13,784 nt of DNA from Candidatus Omnitrophota bacterium (lineage in GTDB: Bacteria > Omnitrophota > Gorgyraeia > JABMRG01). Where the stretch lies: contig JABMRG010000102.1 of the NCBI GenBank assembly GCA_013202935.1, forward strand, positions 1-13,784. Direction: 5' to 3'. Within the stretch, counting starts at the first letter, position 1, and each line of letters starts with the position of its first letter. The notes beneath the pieces were generated by a model, which saw nothing but the letters and a program-made list of their open reading frames with translations, did no database searches and had not been told where the DNA came from. Made by a program: the position numbers and the translations under genes. Below, piece by piece: positions 6,894-13,180 of the stretch.

Positions 6894-7789
6894 AGTATCG
6901 TTTTAGAAGGCGTCTTTTATATATAATGCTTTTGGCTATAGATAGCCTTTTTCTGCTTATTCCATATGCCTCTGTTATATACATAGGCAGAGCGATAGGC
7001 AAGCTATCCTCTATAGTCCTGGCAAGGTACCGCAAGCTGGCTAAGTCACACCTTCGCCTTGCTTTTGGCAACTCAAAAAGCGAAAAAGAGATATCAGATA
7101 TAGCAGAATCAGTATTTGTGAACTTGAGTATAGGATTTGCAGAGATACTCAGCCTGCCCAAGATAAAGAATAGGCTGAGTGACATCATAGATGTTGTTGG
7201 TATGGAAAAGATGGATAAGGCGCTTGGGGGCGGTAAGGGAGTAATTGCAGTATCGGCCCATCTTGGCAATTGGGAACTTATCCCCATGTATTTTGCGTCC
7301 AGAGGCTATCCTTCCAATATGATAGCCCGTCCGATATATTATGAAAAGTATGACGAGTGGGTATCGTTCTTACGAAACAGCATGGGTGTTAATGTTATAT
7401 ATCGCACAGAGTCTCCAAGGAAAATATTAAACCTATTAAAGAATAATGAACTTGTAGGAGTTACTCCAGATCAGGACGTGGATAGTATAGATGGTATATT
7501 TGTGAATTTTTTTGGAATGGATACATATACTCCATCTGCGCCTGTGAAGATAGCGATCGTATCAGGCGCACCGATAGTACCTGTCTTTATAATTCGTAAC
7601 GGACGAAAACATACAATATATGTGGAAGAGCCTATATATATTGATACCACCCTGGGTAAAGATGCTGCTATCTTAGGCTATACGCAAAAATGGTCTAATG
7701 TTGTAGAATCGTATATCAGGAAGTATCCTCAGCAGTGGGTCTGGATGCATAGGAGATGGAAGACCCGTCCGAAAAATGAGATTTCTTAA
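6890..7789 (+). CDS. Lipid A acyltransferase, LpxL/HtrB (LPLAT) family
   Basis: Predicted to add a secondary acyl chain to Kdo-lipid A at the inner face of the inner membrane. The 299-residue length suits the family. An N-terminal hydrophobic stretch (about 9-33) would anchor it. The catalytic HX4E motif is HLGNWE (124-129). RPIYYEKYDEW (147-157), DQDVDSIDGIFVNFFG (194-209) and the C-terminal QQWVWMHRRWKTRP (281-294) are all typical of LpxL/LpxM proteins. The specific acyl chain and position (LpxL versus LpxM versus LpxP) cannot be read from sequence alone. Its ATG shares ATGA with the kdsC stop and its end overlaps the next gene by 14 bases. It lies between Kdo synthesis and LPS export genes, in keeping with acylation following Kdo addition. 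Confidence 0.9.
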   Translation: MKYRFRRRLLYIMLLAIDSLFLLIPYASVIYIGRAIGKLSSIVLARYRKLAKSHLRLAFGNSKSEKEISDIAESVFVNLSIGFAEILSLPKIKNRLSDIIDVVGMEKMDKALGGGKGVIAVSAHLGNWELIPMYFASRGYPSNMIARPIYYEKYDEWVSFLRNSMGVNVIYRTESPRKILNLLKNNELVGVTPDQDVDSIDGIFVNFFGMDTYTPSAPVKIAIVSGAPIVPVFIIRNGRKHTIYVEEPIYIDTTLGKDAAILGYTQKWSNVVESYIRKYPQQWVWMHRRWKTRPKNEIS

Positions 7790-8675
7790 ACTTTTAGTAT
7801 CAGTTGTGCTAATAATACTCATTGCCTGGTCTTTGAAACTTTTCTTATTCAAGGAATCGGATTATAATACCGACTCGCAAACTTCAGGTCAAGCCGAAGG
7901 CCCCTCCATCACAGAACAGGTGCAGTCTTTTTCCATATCTGGTTTTTCAAAATCTGGTGAGAAGGCATGGCAGGTAGAGGGAAAGAGCGCCAATATATTA
8001 TCTGATGTTATAGATCTTACAGATATAAATGCTGACTCATATAGTGATGATACCAATGCTAACCTGAAGGCCGATGAAGGTGTATTTTACCGGAGGACAA
8101 ACAATATCCTGCTTAAGAAGAATGTAATAATAGTAACGGATGAAGGGACTACGCTTACTACTGATAGCTTAGATTGGGATGATAAGGCAGAGCTCATATC
8201 TACAGAAGACCATGTTTATATAAAGCGAAAAGATATGGATGCGGATGGTACTGGGGCTTTAGCTAAACCAAACCTCAAAAAGGCCCGACTTAATAATGAT
8301 GTTACAGTTATCACTCAGGACCCAGCCGCTGTTATTACATGTGACGGGCCGCTTGAGATCGATTATGAGGCCAACATAGCCTATTTTAACAGGAATGTTA
8401 AGCTTGTTGATAAAGAGACTACGATAGATACAGATAAGGCCACTGCTTATTTTGATCCGAAAAAACGCGCACTTAGTAAGGTGATATGCCAGGGTAATGT
8501 AAAGATACTACGCGGTGAGGATATCACATATGCGGAGGAATTGACTTATATGCCTGGTGAAGGCAGAGTTCTCCTAACAGGCAGGCCAAAGATAATTATA
8601 CAATCAGCTGAAGAGCTTATTAAAGAACATAAAGAGAAGAAGAATGGATCGACTAAAGACAGAGAGCCTAGTTAA
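7776..8675 (+). CDS. lptC: LptC-type LPS export protein with an added LptA/OstA-like domain
   Basis: Predicted periplasmic bridge that receives LPS from the LptBFG transporter. A single N-terminal membrane anchor (about 4-25) is followed by a polar linker, then an LptC-like beta domain (about 45-170, beginning FSISGFSKSGEKAWQVEG), then an OstA/LptA-like beta domain (about 178-280) with repeated strand patterns such as NVKLVDKETTIDTDKATAYF and GNVKILRGEDITYAEEL. E. coli LptC is about 190 residues and LptA about 185. Here 299 residues carry both kinds of sequence in one chain, and no separate lptA lies before lptB. The tail (280-299) is charged. The start at 7776 overlaps the acyltransferase by 14 bases, and the end overlaps lptB by 32. 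The exact domain boundary is my estimate. Confidence 0.8.
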   Translation: MRFLKLLVSVVLIILIAWSLKLFLFKESDYNTDSQTSGQAEGPSITEQVQSFSISGFSKSGEKAWQVEGKSANILSDVIDLTDINADSYSDDTNANLKADEGVFYRRTNNILLKKNVIIVTDEGTTLTTDSLDWDDKAELISTEDHVYIKRKDMDADGTGALAKPNLKKARLNNDVTVITQDPAAVITCDGPLEIDYEANIAYFNRNVKLVDKETTIDTDKATAYFDPKKRALSKVICQGNVKILRGEDITYAEELTYMPGEGRVLLTGRPKIIIQSAEELIKEHKEKKNGSTKDREPS

Positions 8676-9366
8676 GACCTACAGTGGCCGCGATGTCGTA
8701 AACAATGTAAGCCTGGAAATAGGTAAGGGTGAGATAGTAGGGCTTTTAGGCCCAAATGGCGCTGGTAAGACCACTACATTCTATATGGTTGTGGGACTGA
8801 TAAGGCCTGATGGTGGCACTATATCATTTGATAACAGAGATATCACCTCTATGCCGATGTATCGCAGGGCGCGTGCAGGCATCGGGTATCTTTGCCAGGA
8901 GAACTCTATATTTACCAAGCTTACTGTAGAGGAGAATATCATGGCTATTCTTGAGACGCTTCCCATACCTAGGCCTGAGAGAAAAAGGCGGCTTGAGAAA
9001 CTGCTCAATGAGCTTGGTATAGCGTATCTTAGGAAGAATAAGGCATATACCCTAAGTGGCGGAGAAAGAAGAAGGCTTGAGATTACAAGGGCCCTTGTTA
9101 CAGAACCTTCATTTCTTTTGCTGGATGAACCATTTAGTGGTATCGACCCGATCGCAGTATTTGAAGCGCAGCAGATAATACAGAGGCTTAAAGAGGGAGG
9201 CATAGGTATACTACTTACAGACCATAGTGTTCGTGAAACCCTTGCTATTACAGACCGTTCTTATATTATGCATGAAGGAAAAGTGCTGATTTCAGGAACA
9301 TCCCAGGAGCTTATATCAAGCCCAAAAGCAAGGCAGATATACTTAGGCGAGCAATTTACTATGTAA
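8644..9366 (+). CDS. lptB: LPS export ABC transporter ATPase LptB
   Basis: Cytoplasmic ATPase that powers extraction of LPS from the inner membrane by LptFG. The 240 residues show Walker A GPNGAGKT (36-43), Q-loop Gln85 in YLCQENSIF, signature LSGGERRRLEI (137-147), Walker B LLLDEP (158-163) with Glu162, and switch His194. The LSGGERRR form, the FSGIDPIAV segment (164-172) and the C-terminal YLGEQF (233-238) are typical of LptB rather than of LivF/LivG. The ATG at 8644 lies inside the previous gene and gives a 32-base overlap. It fits the family N-terminus, and no later start keeps the first strand. The membrane partners lptF and lptG are not in the window. Confidence 0.96.
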   Translation: MDRLKTESLVKTYSGRDVVNNVSLEIGKGEIVGLLGPNGAGKTTTFYMVVGLIRPDGGTISFDNRDITSMPMYRRARAGIGYLCQENSIFTKLTVEENIMAILETLPIPRPERKRRLEKLLNELGIAYLRKNKAYTLSGGERRRLEITRALVTEPSFLLLDEPFSGIDPIAVFEAQQIIQRLKEGGIGILLTDHSVRETLAITDRSYIMHEGKVLISGTSQELISSPKARQIYLGEQFTM

Positions 9367-9370
9367 GTGA

Positions 9371-9413
9371 GGACATAAGTTATGGAGCGGAAGCGAACAT
9401 AACTTATATGTCC
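9371..9413 (+). repeat. Long hairpin just after lptB
   Basis: GGACATAAGTTATG (9371-9384) pairs with CATAACTTATATGTCC (9398-9413) over 14 base pairs with a single two-base bulge. The 13-base purine-rich loop is GAGCGGAAGCGAA. It starts 4 bases after the lptB stop. It could protect the 3' end of the LPS transcript, or be a protein or RNA target. The absence of a following T run argues against a classical intrinsic terminator. Confidence 0.55.
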
Positions 9414-9467
9414 GAACTTATCCTGAAGATGCGACGAATAGGAGTGACCGAAGACGAAATGTCTGAG

Positions 9468-9517
9468 GAAATGCCACGAGCTCCTGCGAGTGGCCATCAG
9501 AAGGATCTAAACAAAGC
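9468..9517 (+). repeat. Dispersed structured element, copy 2
   Basis: It shares GAAA, ATGCCA, CTGCGA, CAGAAGG and TAAACAAAGC, in the same order, with 81-120. It contains a hairpin ATGCCAC (9471-9477) with GTGGCCAT (9490-9497), one bulged base and a 12-base loop. The stem sequence and loop length differ from copy 1 while a hairpin is kept, which is what a conserved RNA fold would look like. Two copies are too few to prove covariation. Confidence 0.4.
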
Positions 9518-9544
9518 GACGAAGGATCACAGGAGGCTTAAAAT

Positions 9545-10072
9545 ATGCAAACAAACATAACCACCAGGCATACCAACATTGATGAATCGATAAAGCTCTA
9601 TATAAATGAAAAGCTCAATAAGCTTTCAAAATACAGCGACAAGATTGAAGAGGCACGTGTTGTCCTTTCCCGCGAAAAATTCAATTATATAGCTGAGATA
9701 ATATTAATAGGCAAGCGCTTTAGAATGACCGCTACAAGGAAGGACGAAGGCTTAAGGGTATCTTTCGATAAATGCGTTACTAATGTTGAGAAGCAATTAA
9801 AAAGGTTCAGGACAAAGGTAAAGGATAGGCATGCGGGAAGGTTATTCAAAGGATTTAAGAGGTTTTCACTAAGAAAAAAACAGGTTGCACAGCTCTCACC
9901 GCAGATCATCAGGACAGATACAGCTGCTACGAAACCCATGGCTCCGGAAGAAGCAGCTATGGAACTGGAGGTCTTTAAGAAGGAGTTTATGGTTTTTCGT
10001 AACTCAGAGACAGATGAGATGAATGTCTTATACCGCAGGAAAGACGGAAACTATGGATTGGTGGAAGCATGA
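9545..10072 (+). CDS. hpf: Ribosome hibernation promoting factor, long form
   Basis: Binds the 30S decoding region in slow growth and pairs ribosomes into inactive 100S dimers. The 175 residues comprise an N-terminal S30AE domain (about 1-97, beginning MQTNITTRHTNIDESIKLYI), a basic linker (about 98-125, with FKGFKRFSLRKK) and a C-terminal dimerization domain (about 135-175) with FKKEFMVFRNSETDEMNVLY and RRKDGNYGLVE. The C-terminal domain makes it the long form, as in most bacteria outside the gammaproteobacteria, rather than the short HPF or YfiA of E. coli. The ATG has AGGAGG at 9531-9536. It follows the structured gap after lptB, and its stop is directly followed by the inverted repeat that covers the tig start. 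Confidence 0.95.
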   Translation: MQTNITTRHTNIDESIKLYINEKLNKLSKYSDKIEEARVVLSREKFNYIAEIILIGKRFRMTATRKDEGLRVSFDKCVTNVEKQLKRFRTKVKDRHAGRLFKGFKRFSLRKKQVAQLSPQIIRTDTAATKPMAPEEAAMELEVFKKEFMVFRNSETDEMNVLYRRKDGNYGLVEA

Positions 10073-10122
10073 ACCCCGTTAGATAACATAACGGGATAAT
10101 TATTGGAGGATCTAACGGGGTG
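10073..10122 (+). promoter_or_regulatory. Three-armed inverted repeat controlling access to the tig start (candidate switch)
   Basis: ACCCCGTTAGAT (10073-10084) begins on the base after the hpf stop and is the exact reverse complement of ATCTAACGGGGT (10110-10121). The right arm contains the first two bases of the tig GTG (10120-10122) and abuts the ribosome site GGAGG (10105-10109). A second copy of TAACGGG at 10089-10095 can instead pair with CCCGTTA (10075-10081), a 7-bp stem with a 7-base loop. That fold leaves the ribosome site and start free. The two folds exclude each other. A ribosome ending at the hpf stop would cover the left arm and favour opening. The pairing is seen; the regulatory role is inferred. 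Confidence 0.6.
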
Positions 10123-11397
10123 AAAGTAAAAGTAGAAAATTTAAAAGACTCACAGAAGCATATCAAGATAGAAGTAGAGCCAGAAAGGGTAAACTCTGTA
10201 CTGGATAAAGTATATAGCGGTATACAGAAAAAAGCAAATATACCAGGCTACAGACAAGGAAAAGCGCCACGAGATCTCATAGAGAACCATTATGATAAGA
10301 CCGCAAATGATGAGACCCTAAACCGCCTTATATGGGATGCTTACCGCGAAGCTGTTATTCAGCAGAACCTTGACCCTGTTGGCTATCCTGCTGTAGATGA
10401 TGTAAATTTTTCAAAAGGAAATCCTTTAACATTTGCTGTCAAGGTTGACGTAAGGCCTGAATTTAAGCTAAAAGGCTATAAGGGGATAAGGGTAAAGAAG
10501 AAGTCGGTCGATCTTACAGAAGAAGACATGAAGAAGGGCCTGGAGCAGCTTCAGGAGTCTATGGCACAATATAATAATATAGACCCGAGGCCCATAGCCA
10601 AGGGTGACTATGTAGTCTGTGATTATGAGTGTTTCTCTGATGGAAAACTGATTGACAAAAATGAGAATTTATGGCTATATATAAGCGAGCAGCTGCAGCC
10701 AAAGGAACTGCTCGAGGCCCTATCCGGTGCTGAAGTTAATGTCATAAAAGAGGTTGAGGTAACATACCCCAAAGATTATCAGTACAAGGAACTCGCCGGT
10801 AAAAAGAGATCTTATAAGGTTACCCCAAAGCAGATTAAGCAGAAGATTCTGCCTGAAATTAACGATGATCTTGCAAAGGATACAGGCCAATTTAAGGACT
10901 TAGAAGAACTTAAGGTCAAACTTCGCGAAAATATTACTACCACAAAAAAACTCGAATCAGAACGCGACATTGAGAACCAGATATTTAGCTTTCTGCTTAA
11001 AAGCCATTCGTTTGAAATTCCAGTCTCAATGGTCGAAAGACAAGTAGCCCAATTAGCAGAAGAAGCAAAAAGAAAGCTTCTGCATCAGGGCTATAAGAAA
11101 GAAGACCTTGATAAGGAGGGTGCGCGCCTTAAAGAAGGCTTAAAAAACAAGGCAGAAGATAATGTAAGGCTCTTCTTCATAATAGAAAGAATAGCAAAGC
11201 AAGAAGGAATAGAGGTTGCAGACAAGGAACTGGATGAAAGAGTGGAGAAAATAGCAACAGGTACCAAGGAAGATGCAGTGGAGGTAAGAAAGAGGTTAGA
11301 AGAGAAAGGACTCATCGACAGCCTAAAGGAACAGATAATACACGACAAAATAGTGGAGCTACTCGTACGAGAAGCAAAGAAAGGAGAATCAAAATGA
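10120..11397 (+). CDS. tig: Trigger factor, ribosome-associated chaperone
   Basis: Binds the ribosome exit tunnel and shields nascent chains. The 425-residue protein has the N-terminal ribosome-binding domain with the signature GYRQGKAP (43-50, GFRxGKxP family), a middle region in the place of the FKBP-like prolyl isomerase domain (about 160-240), and a helical C-terminal chaperone domain (about 245-425). In the middle domain the FKBP-type hallmark around PGFE is not visible; the equivalent stretch reads LWLYISEQLQPKELLEAL. Isomerase activity is therefore doubtful, while the chaperone role should remain. The start is GTG at 10120 with GGAGG at 10105-10109 and the expected N-terminus MKVKVENL. 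The end overlaps clpP by 4 bases. Confidence 0.94.
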   Translation: MKVKVENLKDSQKHIKIEVEPERVNSVLDKVYSGIQKKANIPGYRQGKAPRDLIENHYDKTANDETLNRLIWDAYREAVIQQNLDPVGYPAVDDVNFSKGNPLTFAVKVDVRPEFKLKGYKGIRVKKKSVDLTEEDMKKGLEQLQESMAQYNNIDPRPIAKGDYVVCDYECFSDGKLIDKNENLWLYISEQLQPKELLEALSGAEVNVIKEVEVTYPKDYQYKELAGKKRSYKVTPKQIKQKILPEINDDLAKDTGQFKDLEELKVKLRENITTTKKLESERDIENQIFSFLLKSHSFEIPVSMVERQVAQLAEEAKRKLLHQGYKKEDLDKEGARLKEGLKNKAEDNVRLFFIIERIAKQEGIEVADKELDERVEKIATGTKEDAVEVRKRLEEKGLIDSLKEQIIHDKIVELLVREAKKGESK

Positions 11398-12011
11398 GCG
11401 AAAAGTACCAGACATTGATACCAATGGTGGTCGAGCAGTCAGGCCGCGTAGAGAGGGCATACGATATCTATTCACGTCTCTTAAAAGATAGGATTGTATT
11501 TATAGGAACTCCTATAGATGACAATATCGCCAATCTTATTATAGCGCAACTATTGTTTTTACAGATGGAGGATCCCGATAAAGATATAAACGTATATATA
11601 AATTCCCCAGGAGGCCATGTTACAAGCGGGCTTGCGGTCTATGATACTATGCAGTTTGTAAAACCTGATGTCAATACCTATTGTATAGGCCAAGCAGCAA
11701 GCATGGGAGCTCTTTTATTAGCAGGTGGCGCAAAGGGTAAAAGATACGCACTTCCTAATGCGCGTATAATGATACACCAGCCATGGGGCGGCGCACAAGG
11801 GACAGCTGCTGACATAGGAATTCAGGCAAAAGAGATCTTAAGGATAAAAGATAGGATGAATAAACTCTTATCGAACCATACTGGGCAACCACTTGATAAA
11901 GTAGAAAAAGATACAGACAGGGATAATTTTATGACTGCAGATGAAGCGTTAAAGTATGGCCTTGTTGATGAGGTGATAAATACACTTAAAACACAAGAAA
12001 AACCAAAATAA
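11394..12011 (+). CDS. clpP: ATP-dependent Clp protease proteolytic subunit
   Basis: Serine peptidase that forms a double heptamer chamber fed by ClpX or ClpA/C. The 205 residues carry INSPGGHVTSG (69-79), GQAASMGALLL (99-109) with Ser103, IMIHQPWGG (125-133) with His128, and DTDRDNFMTADEA with Asp177. The Ser-to-Asp spacing (74) equals that of E. coli ClpP (Ser97/Asp171 in mature numbering), so the triad is complete. The N-terminus MVVEQSGRVERAYDIYSRLL (11-30) is typical. The ATG shares ATGA with the tig stop. clpX, the usual next gene, is not here; the next gene is an aminotransferase. Confidence 0.97.
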   Translation: MSEKYQTLIPMVVEQSGRVERAYDIYSRLLKDRIVFIGTPIDDNIANLIIAQLLFLQMEDPDKDINVYINSPGGHVTSGLAVYDTMQFVKPDVNTYCIGQAASMGALLLAGGAKGKRYALPNARIMIHQPWGGAQGTAADIGIQAKEILRIKDRMNKLLSNHTGQPLDKVEKDTDRDNFMTADEALKYGLVDEVINTLKTQEKPK

Positions 12012-12022
12012 GGAGACCAAGA

Positions 12023-13180
12023 ATGCAGAAGAGATACCTACTTACCCCAGGTCCGACCCCGGTTCCGACAGAGTCATTGCTATCTATGGCTAAGCCGATT
12101 ATTCACCATCGCACACCTCAGTTTAAGGAGATCTTAAAAGAGGCGGTTGAAGGTTTACGTTATGTATTCCAGGCCAAGAATGATATCTTTATATTTGCCT
12201 CATCAGGTACAGGTGCCATGGAGAGCTCAATATCAAACCTGCTATCTGCCGGAGATAAAGCGATAGTAATAAGAGGTGGAAAGTTCGGCGAGAGATTCGC
12301 AGAGATCTGCGAGGCCTATGGTGTAACTCCTGTAAATATAGATGTTGAATGGGGTAAACCCGTCAGCCCAGAAGATATAAAAAGGGCTCTTGATGAGAAC
12401 AAAGATGCAAAGGCCGTATATACAACACTCTGTGAAACATCCACAGGCGTTGTAAATGATATAAGAGCAATAGGTGAAATTGTAGCAAAGACAGATGCTG
12501 TATTAGTAGTTGATGCTATAAGTGGCCTTGGGTCAGTCGAATTTAAGACAGATGATTGGAAGGTGGATATAGTTATAGCCGGTTCCCAAAAAGGGCTTAT
12601 GATTCCTCCAGGCCTTGCATTTGTCAGCGTAAGCCAAAAGGCTTGGAAGCTCATCGAGGCTTCTACATTACCCAAGTATTATTTCTGCTACAAGGCTGCC
12701 AAGAAGTCAGCTGATAAAGATGATACTCCTTATACACCTGCTGTATCATTAATAATAGGACTTGTTGAGGCACTAAAGATTATAAAGGTCGATACGCTTG
12801 AGGGCGTGCTTGCAAGGCATAAGAGAATGGCTCAGGCCCTAAAGGCTGCAGCAGGAGCCTTAGGCCTTGAACTTTTAGCGCCGGATGCACCTAGTGATGC
12901 GGTAACATCTATTAAGCTGCCTGAAACGATAGATGGTGCAAAGCTTGTAAAGACCATGCGCGATACATATGGTGTAGGGATAGCGGGCGGCCAGGCACAG
13001 CTTAAAGGAAAGATAATACGTATAGCCAGCATGGGATTTATGACACAGTGGGATATAATAGTAGCCATATCCTGTCTTGAGATAGTCCTAAAACAGATGG
13101 GCCATAAGTTTGATCTCGGTTCAGGCGTAAAAGCAGCGGAAGAGATATTTGCAGAAACAAAGGAGGGGGCAAGTGTTTAA
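12023..13180 (+). CDS. Class V aminotransferase (alanine/serine-glyoxylate or phosphoserine aminotransferase-like)
   Basis: A pyridoxal-phosphate enzyme of 385 residues in the alanine-glyoxylate/serine-pyruvate aminotransferase group. It begins RYLLTPGPTPVP (4-15) and has HHRTPQF (28-34), SGTGAMES (61-68) for cofactor phosphate, CETSTGV (137-143), VVDAISGLGS (162-171) with Asp164 contacting the pyridine ring, and GSQKGLMIPPGLAF (187-200) with Lys190 as the Schiff-base lysine. Its ribosome site AAGGAG (12010-12015) overlaps the clpP stop. The end overlaps serA by 8 bases. With serA next door, the likely job is transamination in serine synthesis, standing in for SerC by making phosphoserine. 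Use of glyoxylate as acceptor is the alternative. Family is certain, substrate is inferred. Confidence 0.88.
   Translation: MQKRYLLTPGPTPVPTESLLSMAKPIIHHRTPQFKEILKEAVEGLRYVFQAKNDIFIFASSGTGAMESSISNLLSAGDKAIVIRGGKFGERFAEICEAYGVTPVNIDVEWGKPVSPEDIKRALDENKDAKAVYTTLCETSTGVVNDIRAIGEIVAKTDAVLVVDAISGLGSVEFKTDDWKVDIVIAGSQKGLMIPPGLAFVSVSQKAWKLIEASTLPKYYFCYKAAKKSADKDDTPYTPAVSLIIGLVEALKIIKVDTLEGVLARHKRMAQALKAAAGALGLELLAPDAPSDAVTSIKLPETIDGAKLVKTMRDTYGVGIAGGQAQLKGKIIRIASMGFMTQWDIIVAISCLEIVLKQMGHKFDLGSGVKAAEEIFAETKEGASV

Larger units (their letters stand above)
9367..9544 (+). other. Noncoding structured gap between lptB and hpf
   Basis: This 178-base gap has no gene. From left to right it holds a long hairpin (9371-9413), small potential stems TCCT/AGGA (9421-9424 with 9440-9443) and AGAC/GTCT (9452-9455 with 9461-9464), a second clear hairpin (9471-9497), and the repeat signature ending at 9517. 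The word GCGACGAA occurs twice (9431-9438 and 9516-9523). The hpf ribosome site AGGAGG is at 9531-9536, 8 bases before its ATG. There is no T run after any hairpin, so I do not call an intrinsic terminator, and I found no good -35/-10 pair. It may be a structured leader of hpf. Confidence 0.5.

Noticed and set aside
9371..9413. Intrinsic terminator after lptB
   Set aside because: The hairpin is long but AT-rich, and no T run follows. I keep it as a structured element only.
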